Shown here piece after piece: positions 28,331 through 36,038 of a DNA stretch of 50,206 nt. The stretch is from an uncultured Lachnospiraceae bacterium (GTDB taxonomy: Bacteria > Bacillota > Clostridia > Lachnospirales > Lachnospiraceae). The position numbers and the translations under genes were made by a program. The notes beneath the pieces are model-generated. The model was not told where the DNA came from. It saw only the letters and a program-made list of their open reading frames with translations, and did not search any database. The stretch lies in NCBI GenBank assembly GCA_902767135.1, contig CACXGE010000014.1, forward strand, positions 1 through 50,206, read 5' to 3'. The first letter of the stretch is position 1, and every line of letters begins with the position of its first letter.

Positions 28331-28437
28331 ACTGTTCAGGCCAGGTCTTTGTGTTTCATGCACTATCATAAGAAAATGTAAGTTAAAAAAATCGGGTAAT
28401 TTTGCATATGCAAATATTGCCCGATTTTTTCAACTTG
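28331..28437 (+). repeat. Dispersed hairpin repeat, degenerate copy with terminator
   Basis: Traces of the AACTGTTCAGGCCAGGTCT start remain, but arm A has decayed. Arm B is intact: AAATCGGGTAAT with ATTGCCCGATTT (28386-28430), U-flanked on both sides. It sits between convergent rsmG and the hydrolase and probably acts as their shared terminator. Confidence 0.75.
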
Positions 28438-28457
28438 TATTTTAATTATAATAGCGT

Positions 28458-29399
28458 TTAGTATAATAATATATTTAATTGTTCCAGTAATTCTTCCGGA
28501 GTTTCTAATTGGGGAAGATGCTTTGTTTTGGCAATTAAAAAGGTTTCAATAGAAGAATTATAATGGGTATAATTCTCAATTGTAGTATGAATATCCTCCT
28601 CTTTTTCACCGCCGATAATTATCATACTGTTATCTATATTTTTCAAAGCGTGAACAATATTTAAATTGGTGTAACGGCCTTTAATACTGGAAAAGAGGTA
28701 TTTTCCTTCTTTCAAATTGGAAGACTCGTAGTAAGTGTTAATATATTCTTCTTTTACCTTGAATGGATTAAAGAAATATTTTTCAATAAACTTATCATCC
28801 ATATGATTTCTCATTGCATACATATTGTAAAGTAAAGTGCCCAAGATAGGAAGGTCCACAAAAAATTTTAAGGTTTTGGTTCGTTTAGAAGGAATCTCGT
28901 TCAATCTGTACAGACTGGTTGGATTTATCATAATAATTTTGTTAAACAGGCTATTATCATTAGTACAGGCAGTAATCACAAATGGAGAAGAATCCCCGGT
29001 TACAATCACGTCCGTTTTGTGTCCTATCACATTTTTTATAAAGTCAGAAACCATTTGTACATATAAGAAATTGGTATAAGTTAAATTAGGTTTGTCTGAA
29101 CGACCGCAGCCTAACAAATCTAAAGTATATACCGTATGTTTTTTTGAAAGCTCATCTGCAATTTCACACCATTCATATCCCGAACTGCCTGTAGTCAAAT
29201 CGTGTATCAATAATACAGGACTGCCTTCACCGGTTTTGGTATAAAATACATTACCAAAACGCCAGTCATAATATTGTCCGGAAGTGGTCTTTAAAAGTTC
29301 ACGTACGGTTGCACTGAATTTAAGAAATTTATTTAATAAATGTATCGCTGCAATGCTACCAGCAGTTAATAAAACAAAATTTTTAATATGTTTCTTCAT
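28458..29399 (-). CDS. Alpha/beta-fold hydrolase, membrane-anchored
   Basis: This 313-residue protein starts with a basic residue cluster and one hydrophobic segment (FVLLTAGSIAAIHLL), likely a membrane anchor, followed by an alpha/beta-hydrolase domain. Visible are the oxyanion-loop region PVLLIHDLTTGSSGYEW, the motif TLDLLGCGRSDKP, the nucleophile elbow VTGDSSPF, and a late His (KTKHLPQLETPEELLEQL). The elbow reads G-D-S-S-P instead of the usual G-x-S-x-G. Similar lipase, esterase or peptidase-like proteins exist, but the substrate is unknown. It is a single gene on the minus strand with no operon partner. Confidence 0.8.
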   Translation of the reverse strand: MKKHIKNFVLLTAGSIAAIHLLNKFLKFSATVRELLKTTSGQYYDWRFGNVFYTKTGEGSPVLLIHDLTTGSSGYEWCEIADELSKKHTVYTLDLLGCGRSDKPNLTYTNFLYVQMVSDFIKNVIGHKTDVIVTGDSSPFVITACTNDNSLFNKIIMINPTSLYRLNEIPSKRTKTLKFFVDLPILGTLLYNMYAMRNHMDDKFIEKYFFNPFKVKEEYINTYYESSNLKEGKYLFSSIKGRYTNLNIVHALKNIDNSMIIIGGEKEEDIHTTIENYTHYNSSIETFLIAKTKHLPQLETPEELLEQLNILLY

Positions 29400-29493
29400 C
29401 TGAGTTGCTCCCTTCTAACATGGTATATTTAAATATTATAATATATTATTTCGTAAGAAACAAGTAAAAGCAGACATCCGCAATATATATATT

Positions 29494-29633
29494 TACATAG
29501 CTGTTCAGAGTGGATAAACAGCTACGTAAATGGGGTCATGCCGACAAATGCAAAATTGCCCCATTTTTGTAAAATTTATATTTTTCTACGGACTAAGTAG
29601 TAAATGCGTAGTCCTGTACTGAATAGCTACATA
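29494..29633 (-). repeat. Dispersed hairpin repeat, divergent full copy
   Basis: All three arms are kept but with altered bases: arm A is GGACTAAGTA with TGCGTAGTCC, arm B is TGGGG with CCCCA instead of CGGGC/GCCCG, and arm C is GTAGCTGTTTATCC with TCTGAACAGCTAT. Changes on both sides of the stems imply that pairing is conserved. Confidence 0.75.
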
Positions 29634-29707
29634 TTTCCTAGGGTTTACAAAAATGTAAAAAAAATTTGTTTACTAGCAACAAAAAGTTATAATCCCAGAG
29701 TTTTTGG

Positions 29708-29736
29708 TTGTGTTTAACCCTAAAATCCCTTATAAT
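29708..29736 (+). promoter_or_regulatory. Promoter(s) of the two-component pair
   Basis: TTGTGT (29708-29713) and TATAAT (29731-29736) have a 17-nt spacer. A second candidate lies just upstream (TTGTTT at 29666, TATAAT at 29688, 16-nt spacer). Confidence 0.6.
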
Positions 29737-29822
29737 CAAGATATTGAGTACATATAATAGAGAAAGACAGCAACTAAAATCTTTCTAAAACAATATTGAT
29801 GAAATATAGTGGGGGATTTTAA

Positions 29823-30917
29823 GTGGAAGAAAAAAATATATCTAAAAAACAGAGTGAAATAGAAAAAAAGATTTACGAATATTATCAGCAGACAGTAGAA
29901 GAAAGAATGAAGAAGGAGATTTCCTTAGATGCTGATGAAGTAACATTAGAAGGTCTGAAAAAAAATATTGCAATTTATAAAGAGCAGGCAGATGATCTTG
30001 CTTTGTTTACACCAAAATTAAATTCGGAATCTGAAAAACAAAAGAGGGAACAATCAGTAAAAGAAAAATGTCAATTGGAAGAAGTTATTGAGTGGAAACA
30101 AGAAGAAATCCAATCTTACAAGAGACAAGAAGAAAATCTCCGAGAGATTATGAATTGGGTTAAGTCCTTGCCTCTAGATAAAATAAATGAGAGTAAGGGG
30201 GAGAGTGAGGAAAATTCTGAATCAGAAAAGCTAAAAATGTTGCAAGTGCAGGAGATGGAAAGAAAACGAATAGCAAGTGAATTACATGACACTGCAGCCC
30301 AAAGCTTGATTGCTGTATATAACAAAATGGAACTGTGCTATCATTTAATTGATATAGATAGTATTCGTGCCAAACTTGAAATTCAAACCACAAAGAAATA
30401 TATTAAAGATATTATAGCGGAGATAAGGGAAACCATCTATAACTTAAGACCTATGTCTTTTGATGACATTGGACTAGATACCACGCTTAGCCAATTGGTA
30501 GACAAAATAAAAAATGATTCCCACATAGGAGTATCAATAGTGAATCAAGAAATTTTGGAAGAATGTTTACATGATAATCTAGTAAAATTGACTTTATTTC
30601 GTATTTTGCATGAGGCGTGTATCAATGTAGTAAAGCACGCAAAAGCCAAAACTCTTTCCGTTTTATTTGAAAAGAAAGATAATATATTAAGTATGGTTAT
30701 AGAGGATGATGGAGTAGGATTTGATGTAATATTAACAGAAAAAGGTCAGGAAAAAGATAATCTTGGGTATGGAATTCCTATGATGAGAGAAAGAGTATAT
30801 TTACTCTCAGGTACAATGCAAATTGAATCCAGAATTGGCATAGGAACAAAAATAACCATTAATATACCATTATTAGAGGAGGACAAGTATGTCTGTAAAA
30901 GTAATAATAGCAGATGA
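29823..30917 (+). CDS. Cytoplasmic sensor histidine kinase, DegS-like
   Basis: This 364-residue kinase has no membrane helix. The N-terminal 130 residues are charged and coiled-coil-like. The HisKA_3 box has the phospho-acceptor His in ELHDTAAQSL (near 154). The HATPase domain has LHEACINVVKHAKA (N box), EDDGVGFDV (G1) and GYGIPMMRERVYLLSG (G2). Domain order and soluble nature resemble DegS. It starts with GTG and overlaps its response regulator by 29 nt, so the pair is translationally coupled. The signal is unknown, since soluble DegS-like kinases sense internal cues. Confidence 0.88.
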   Translation: MEEKNISKKQSEIEKKIYEYYQQTVEERMKKEISLDADEVTLEGLKKNIAIYKEQADDLALFTPKLNSESEKQKREQSVKEKCQLEEVIEWKQEEIQSYKRQEENLREIMNWVKSLPLDKINESKGESEENSESEKLKMLQVQEMERKRIASELHDTAAQSLIAVYNKMELCYHLIDIDSIRAKLEIQTTKKYIKDIIAEIRETIYNLRPMSFDDIGLDTTLSQLVDKIKNDSHIGVSIVNQEILEECLHDNLVKLTLFRILHEACINVVKHAKAKTLSVLFEKKDNILSMVIEDDGVGFDVILTEKGQEKDNLGYGIPMMRERVYLLSGTMQIESRIGIGTKITINIPLLEEDKYVCKSNNSR

Positions 30918-31533
30918 TCATTCTATTATACGAGAAGGATTAAAGCAGTTATTGGAAATGTCGGGAGAGATTGAAGTGGTAGGGGAAGCCGGTGACGGAA
31001 TTCAATGTTTAAATGTATTAAAGAAGGTGACCGCAGATATTTTGTTGTTGGATATCAATATGCCGATTATGAATGGACTTCAAGTTCTAGAAAAAATAAA
31101 TAAGTCACAATTAAAAATTAAAGTGTTAATTTTAACAGTACATAATGAAATAGATTATTTAATAAAAGCAATTGACATTGGGGTAGATGGATATTTATTA
31201 AAAGACGCAGGATCCAATGAATTGAAAAAAGCTATATTTAAGGTGACAAAAGGAGAGAAGTACATACAACCTGAATTGACACCACTATTAAATCAAAAGT
31301 TGGTGGAAAAAGAAACAGATTTGGATAAATTGCACTCATTGACAAAAAGAGAAATGCAGATTCTAAAATTAATTGCGGAGGGGCTGTTCAATAAGGAAAT
31401 AGGAGATCGGTTAAATATTAGTGAGAGAACGGTTAAAAATCATGTATTCAATTTATTTAAGAAAATTGGTGCCTCAGATCGTACACAGGCGGCAGTCTTT
31501 GCAATTAAAAATAATTTGGTAGATATTAAATAA
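30889..31533 (+). CDS. NarL/DegU-type response regulator
   Basis: This 214-residue regulator has an N-terminal receiver with acidic DDH near residue 10, the phosphorylated Asp in DILLLDINMP (near 54), Thr in LTVHNE and Lys in LLKDAG. The C-terminal LuxR-type helix-turn-helix reads SLTKREMQILKLIAEGLFNK, then EIGDRLNISERTVKNHVFN. It should be activated by the overlapping kinase and bind target promoters as a dimer. GAGGAGG lies 6 nt before the ATG. A parS-containing palindrome follows its stop codon directly. Targets are unknown. Confidence 0.92.
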   Translation: MSVKVIIADDHSIIREGLKQLLEMSGEIEVVGEAGDGIQCLNVLKKVTADILLLDINMPIMNGLQVLEKINKSQLKIKVLILTVHNEIDYLIKAIDIGVDGYLLKDAGSNELKKAIFKVTKGEKYIQPELTPLLNQKLVEKETDLDKLHSLTKREMQILKLIAEGLFNKEIGDRLNISERTVKNHVFNLFKKIGASDRTQAAVFAIKNNLVDIK

Positions 31534-31569
31534 AAGGAGATGTTTCACGTGAAACATCTCCTTTTATTT
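31532..31569. terminator. Terminator-like palindrome containing parS
   Basis: A perfect palindrome (AAAAGGAGATGTTTCACG and its complement, 31532-31565) is followed by TTTATTT-type sequence just after the regulator stop. It could fold as a terminator in RNA and serve as a ParB site in DNA. Confidence 0.65.
31541..31556. promoter_or_regulatory. parS site 1
   Basis: TGTTTCACGTGAAACA is a perfect match to the conserved chromosomal parS 16-mer bound by ParB. It is 2.2 kb upstream of parA. Confidence 0.97.
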
Positions 31570-31987
31570 AAGGTAGAGGAAATGAAATTGCTGGTTTCAT
31601 AATATACTGTATTTTTATTAGAACTTAAATCTATCTCAAATTTTATATTTTAAAATATAAGTCAGTATATACATATTATCTAAAAAAACTATAGTTTATC
31701 CTTGATGCTAGATTGTATAAATTATCCTGAAGATATAAAGCAACCGTAAGTATTTGTACTAGTTTCAGTGTTAGCTTTTGACATTATAGGGGTATAGAAC
31801 AAAATCTTTTTGAAACTAGATTGTTATCCTTTACTAAATTAACAGTAGCTGTTTGATAGCTTTGAAAGAAAGTAATAAAACTTTTAAAAAGTGAATTTAC
31901 TAAAAAAGTTCCTAACTTACTTGAATGAAACGATACGTGATGGTAAATATATTTATAACCCCCTTTTTGCTTTTTATAGAAAAGATG

Positions 31988-32086
31988 TAACTGTTTAGAA
32001 GCTACTTACTCTGCCAGATTTTTGTGAAATGCACATTTTCTTACGGTCTCAGCAGTAAATGCTGAGACCTGTACTGAATAGTTACG
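31988..32086 (-). repeat. Dispersed hairpin repeat, partial copy
   Basis: Arm A is present with altered pairs (GGTCTCAGCA with TGCTGAGACC) and the GTAACTATTCAG-type end is kept. Arm B is missing. The change from GCGCA/TGCGC to CAGCA/TGCTG on both sides is compensatory. Confidence 0.8.
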
Positions 32087-32160
32087 AAAATTCTTTGTTT
32101 TGCAAGTGAAATTTTATGGAGAAACCATTTTTGTGATTTTTGCTTGGAATTTGGAAGATA

Positions 32161-32220
32161 CTGAACAGATACAAAAATAATAAAGAATTAACGTATCTGC
32201 CAACAATTCTGAGTAGATAC
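32161..32220. repeat. GTATCTGTTC-family repeat, diverged
   Basis: CTGAACAGATAC (32161-32172) is followed by GTATCTGCC and GAGTAGATAC around a 12-nt centre. It looks like a decayed pair of the short palindrome. Confidence 0.55.
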
Positions 32221-32278
32221 ATTAAATCGGGTAATAATTGCAAATGAAAGATTGTTGGCAAAAGACGTGTAAAATCAA

Positions 32279-32412
32279 TAACAGTTTAGGTAAGTCTGCC
32301 CATTTACTGCGCTGACCGTGCAAAAAAAGTGTATTGAACAAAAAACGGGCAATTATGCATGCGTAAGCATTACCCGATTTACTAACAGTTTAGACTATGG
32401 CTGAACTGTTAC
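32279..32412 (+). repeat. Dispersed hairpin repeat, full copy
   Basis: This is a full 134-bp copy in plus orientation. TAACAGTTTAGG start, arm A GCGCTGACCGTGCAAAA, arm B ACGGGCAAT with ATTACCCGATTT, and arm C TAACAGTTTAG with CTGAACTGTTAC are all recognisable. Confidence 0.88.
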
Positions 32413-32656
32413 TAAAATTATGTATAAGATACAAGATTCAAAAGGCAAAATTTGTTTCTACTTGTATAAGAAAACACAAATTCTATTTTAATCCACTTAC
32501 TGAGAACATAGTATTTTATCTTAGTAAATTAGCAAAAAACCAACGTATGTAGATGTATGATAGTTGAGTAGTCATGGAGCAATAAGTGTATTAAATAAAG
32601 AGCTAATTATCTTTTAAACCTCCTTTTTTATATAAATCTAAATAATAGATACAAAA

Positions 32657-32672
32657 TGTTTCACGTGAAACA
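32657..32672. promoter_or_regulatory. parS site 2
   Basis: TGTTTCACGTGAAACA is a perfect parS 16-mer inside a longer AAAATG...CATTTT palindrome. Confidence 0.97.
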
Positions 32673-32749
32673 TTTTCTTACGGCCTTTGCAGTTGATTAT
32701 GAAAATCGTACTAAAAAGGTATAATCTCACTTTATCTGCTGGGTTTATT

Positions 32750-32878
32750 GTAACTGTTTAGACAGGTCTGCGCATTTACAGCGCTGACCGTGCAAAAATA
32801 TGCGTTGAACAAAAATCGGGCAGTTTTGCGTGCGTAAGCATTGCCCGATTTCGTAACAGTTTATTTATGGTGCAGTAC
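32750..32878 (+). repeat. Dispersed hairpin repeat, nearly full copy
   Basis: GTAACTGTTTAGACAGGTCT start, arm A with CAGCGCTGACCGTGC, and a perfect arm B (AAATCGGGCA with TGCCCGATTT). Arm C has decayed after GTAACAGTTTA. Confidence 0.85.
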
Positions 32879-33613
32879 GAAGCTTATAAAATAAGATAAT
32901 TATGTTCTGTCTTATGGAATGACTGTAAAAAATAAATTTGTATTGTAAAAAACTAACTTAAAATAGTTATTACATGTAAAAATATCTTGTAAAGTACACT
33001 AGTAAAACATAAGATAGATGTGAGAAGGTTTATTCTAAAGAAAAAGAAAGAAAATAGATACTTTAATTAAGTAAAAGAAAAATGTGATTTCTGCTTCATT
33101 ATAACAGATGGTATAATACATATGCACTTGTTTACTATATCAAATTCAGCTAATAAAAAAATATTTCTATAATACATAAAGGAAAATCGCGTACCATTCC
33201 ATCTTTGTTACATGGGTAACGGCAAGTGTTAAGTTCCTTCTTACAGTAACCAACAGATAGAAGTAAAGAATACTAGTATAGTAAATTGGAAGATAGTAAT
33301 AAATATTGTTAAGATAATTTTTGAAATTGTTTGTAAATGAAAGTTGCTCCAACACCTAAACAGTTATATTATTATATTTAATGTGTAATTGCATGCTGTA
33401 AGTGTAAAAAAAGTTCAGAACTGATTTCGACTTGCAGATTAATAATTCTATTTGATGCCCTCACACATAAGATCGAGTAGTTGCTTTTTTTGAAACATTT
33501 ATGAAAGTTAAATATGTATAGAATTTTAGGTGCTTTGTAGCAACGGAGCAATTCAGACGTCAGATAAGAAACAATACCTTTTGCATTAATCATTATTGTA
33601 GAAAAAATAGAAA

Positions 33614-33629
33614 TGTTTCACGTGAAACA
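33614..33629. promoter_or_regulatory. parS site 3
   Basis: TGTTTCACGTGAAACA is a perfect parS 16-mer 119 bp before the parA ATG and 27 bp before its -35. ParB bound here could repress parAB. Confidence 0.97.
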
Positions 33630-33655
33630 TTTTCTGATTTCTTTTTCAAAATAGA

Positions 33656-33684
33656 TTGTTTTACTTCTGTATGTGGTGTATAAT
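33656..33684 (+). promoter_or_regulatory. parA promoter
   Basis: TTGTTT (33656-33661), a 17-nt spacer and a perfect TATAAT (33679-33684) lie 48 bp upstream of the parA start. Confidence 0.8.
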
Positions 33685-33732
33685 GAAAAACAGGTGATTA
33701 AGTAAAAGATAGAAGGGTGAAAGGCGATACAA

Positions 33733-34500
33733 ATGGGAAGAATTATTGCAATAGCAAATCAGAAAGGTGGAGTTGGTAAAAGTACCACATCAATCAATCT
33801 TTCAGCAGCGTTGGCAGAATATGGAAAAAAGGTATTGGTGATTGACTGTGATCCCCAGGGAAATACTACCAGTGGATTTGGTATAGAGAAAAATGAAGCA
33901 GAAAAAACATTGTACGAGCTAATGCTGGGAGAATATACCATAGAAGAAACAATACAGGATGAGGTGATAGAGAATCTTTCCATTATTAGCTCTAATGTGG
34001 ACTTGGCTGCGGCTGAGATAGAACTTATTGGCATAGAAGAAAAAGAATATATTCTGAAAAATCATGTGGAGAAAATAAGGGATAATTATGATTTTATTAT
34101 TATTGATTGCCCCCCATCTTTAAATATGTTGACTGTAAATGCAATGACAACTGCAGATACGGTCCTGGTTCCAATACAATGTGAGTATTATGCATTAGAG
34201 GGATTAAGCCAACTATTGCATACCATAGAATTGGTGAAGGAGAGGTTAAATCCAGAGTTGGAAATGGAAGGTGTTGTATTTACCATGTATGATGCGAGAA
34301 CAAATCTTTCTTTGCAGGTAGTGGAAAATGTAAAAGAAAATTTGAATCAAAATATATACAAAACAATTATTCCCAGAAATGTGCGTCTTGCAGAAGCACC
34401 AAGCCATGGATTGCCAATAACAAAGTATGATGCAAAATCAGCAGGAGCGGAAAGCTATATGATGTTGGCTGAGGAAGTCATCAATCGAGAAAATGAGTAA
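33733..34500 (+). CDS. parA: Chromosome partitioning ATPase ParA (Soj)
   Basis: This 255-residue ParA/MinD-type ATPase segregates origins with ParB and, as Soj, regulates DnaA. The deviant Walker A is [17 protein letters not shown], Walker A' is [13 protein letters not shown], and Walker B is [32 protein letters not shown] is the conserved C-terminal motif. Length is right for chromosomal ParA, which lacks a plasmid-type N-terminal DNA-binding domain. It precedes parB by about 95 bp and follows a parS site. Confidence 0.97.
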   Translation: MGRIIAIANQKGGVGKSTTSINLSAALAEYGKKVLVIDCDPQGNTTSGFGIEKNEAEKTLYELMLGEYTIEETIQDEVIENLSIISSNVDLAAAEIELIGIEEKEYILKNHVEKIRDNYDFIIIDCPPSLNMLTVNAMTTADTVLVPIQCEYYALEGLSQLLHTIELVKERLNPELEMEGVVFTMYDARTNLSLQVVENVKENLNQNIYKTIIPRNVRLAEAPSHGLPITKYDAKSAGAESYMMLAEEVINRENE

Positions 34501-34596
34501 TTCTCTATATAAGATTAAGACTATTGAGAATTAAAGTGTGGATAGGAAAGTAAAAAGAAAAGCATCACAAAAGATGTATATATGAAAGGAAAAAAC

Positions 34597-35514
34597 ATGG
34601 CATCAAAAAAAACAGGTTTAGGAAAAGGCTTAGATGGAATGATTCAAAAGAAAAGTTCCACAGCCGCAAAAGGGGAAGTGGTAAAAGAGGTTGTAAAAGA
34701 AGTTGTCAAGGAAGTTGAAGTCATCAAAAATGAAATGATGGTGAAAATAGGTCAGGTAGAGCCAAATAGAGAGCAGCCAAGAAAAGAGTTTAATGAAGAC
34801 GCCTTGATTGAATTATCTGAGTCTATTAAGCAGTATGGAATCATTCAACCGTTAATTGTGAAAAAGAGAGAAAAATATTATGAAATTGTAGCAGGAGAGA
34901 GGCGATGGAGAGCAGCCAAGATGGCTGGATTAAAAGAAGTCCCTGTAATTGTAAAAGATTATACAGAACAGGAAATTGCTGAAATTGCCTTGATTGAAAA
35001 TCTTCAAAGAGAAGATTTAAATCCCATTGAAGAAGCAATGGCATATAAAAGACTGTTAGAAGAATTTCATCTTAAGCAGGACGAAGTTGCGGAAAAGGTA
35101 TCCAAGAGCCGAGTTGCCGTAACCAATGCTATGAGATTGTTGAAGCTTTCTGAAAGAGTACAAAAGATGTTGATTGATGATATGATTAGCAGTGGACATG
35201 CCAGGGCATTACTTGCAGTGGAAGATGAAGAAAAACAGTACATGATTGCAATGAAAATATTTGATGAAAAGCTTAGTGTGCGTGAGACAGAAAAGCTGGT
35301 AAAAAACCTGGATAAAAAAGTAAAAAACAAAAAAATAGAAAAACTTAAAGATGAGGCTATCTACCAGGATATTGCAGAAAAGATGAAAGCAATTTTGGGT
35401 ACGAAAGTAGAGATTAACAGAAAGACAAACACTACTGGAAAAATAGAAATAGAATATTATTCTGAGGATGAACTAGATAGAATTATCGATTTGTTACGTC
35501 AGATTAAACAGTAA
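34597..35514 (+). CDS. parB: Chromosome partitioning protein ParB (Spo0J)
   Basis: This 305-residue CTPase clamp loads at parS and spreads. The N-terminus KTGLGKGLDGMI is the ParA-stimulating motif. Next come the ParB/Srx CTP-binding region, with ELSESIKQYGIIQPLIV and AGERRWRAAKMAGL, then the helix-turn-helix (QDEVAEKVSKSRVAVTNAMR), and the C-terminal dimer domain. An insert of repeated KEVVKEVVKEVE near residues 25-40 gives a charged linker. The ATG at 34597 has AAAGGA 6 nt upstream. An ATG five codons earlier precedes that site. All three parS sites lie within 3 kb. Confidence 0.97.
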   Translation: MASKKTGLGKGLDGMIQKKSSTAAKGEVVKEVVKEVVKEVEVIKNEMMVKIGQVEPNREQPRKEFNEDALIELSESIKQYGIIQPLIVKKREKYYEIVAGERRWRAAKMAGLKEVPVIVKDYTEQEIAEIALIENLQREDLNPIEEAMAYKRLLEEFHLKQDEVAEKVSKSRVAVTNAMRLLKLSERVQKMLIDDMISSGHARALLAVEDEEKQYMIAMKIFDEKLSVRETEKLVKNLDKKVKNKKIEKLKDEAIYQDIAEKMKAILGTKVEINRKTNTTGKIEIEYYSEDELDRIIDLLRQIKQ

Positions 35515-35527
35515 AGAGGTAGAAGAA

Positions 35528-36034
35528 ATGAACTTATCAAATGTAGAAAATATAATTCAGAATAATTTGTTGATTGGAACAGCGGTATTTGCTGCTGTAA
35601 TAGTTTTGCTATTGATATTAAACATTGTGGCTTTGATGAAATTGGGGAGTTTAAAAAAGAAATACAAAGCCTTTATGACAGGAAAGGATGCAGAAAGCCT
35701 GGAAAAAACCATTATGGAAAGGTTTAGCCAGATTGACAACCTAAAGCTCCAGCAGGAAATGCAGGGAAGAGATATTGACACGTTAAAAGAGACAATTCTT
35801 AAGGTATATCAGAAGTTTGGAATGGAGAAGTATGATGCGTTTAATGAAATGGGAGGAAAATTGAGCTTTTCTTTGGCAATGCTTGATCAGAGAAATAATG
35901 GATTTTTGTTAACAACGGTTCACAACACAGGGAGCAGTTATACTTACGTGAAAGAAATTGTTGATGGAAAGTCAGAAATTAACTTATCAGAAGAAGAGGC
36001 CAAGGCGCTGGATAAAGCTATCAATGTAAGGTAG
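35528..36034 (+). CDS. DUF4446 family protein
   Basis: This 168-residue protein has one N-terminal membrane helix (NNLLIGTAVFAAVIVLLLILNIVALMKL), a short coiled-coil-like stretch, and a C-terminal domain ending LSEEEAKALDKAI. The motif YDAFNEMGGKLSFSLAMLDQ, followed by GFLLTTVHNTGSSYTYVKEI, is the DUF4446 core. In clostridia this family lies right after parB, as it does here (13 bp), suggesting a role near the origin or membrane. No biochemical function is established. Confidence 0.85.
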   Translation: MNLSNVENIIQNNLLIGTAVFAAVIVLLLILNIVALMKLGSLKKKYKAFMTGKDAESLEKTIMERFSQIDNLKLQQEMQGRDIDTLKETILKVYQKFGMEKYDAFNEMGGKLSFSLAMLDQRNNGFLLTTVHNTGSSYTYVKEIVDGKSEINLSEEEAKALDKAINVR

Positions 36035-36038
36035 AGAT

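Larger units (their letters stand above)
29400..29822. other. Spacer with dispersed repeat and degS-like promoters
   Basis: Between the divergent hydrolase and sensor-kinase genes lie a divergent copy of the 130-bp repeat (29494-29633) and two candidate plus-strand promoters (29666-29693 and 29708-29736). I see nothing else. Confidence 0.6.
31534..33732. other. 2.2-kb gene-free region upstream of parA
   Basis: No convincing reading frame exists on either strand. It contains three perfect parS sites (31541, 32657, 33614), three copies of the dispersed repeat (31988, 32279, 32750), a GTATCTGTTC-family repeat (32161) and the parA promoter. The remaining AT-rich sequence shows nothing I recognise. 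The minus-strand open frames at 33167-33355 and 33378-33593 lack family resemblance. Confidence 0.8.

Noticed and set aside
33167..33593. Two minus-strand frames in the parS region as possible decayed genes
   Set aside because: Neither has a ribosome site, a known motif or plausible composition. They are AT-rich chance frames as far as I can see.
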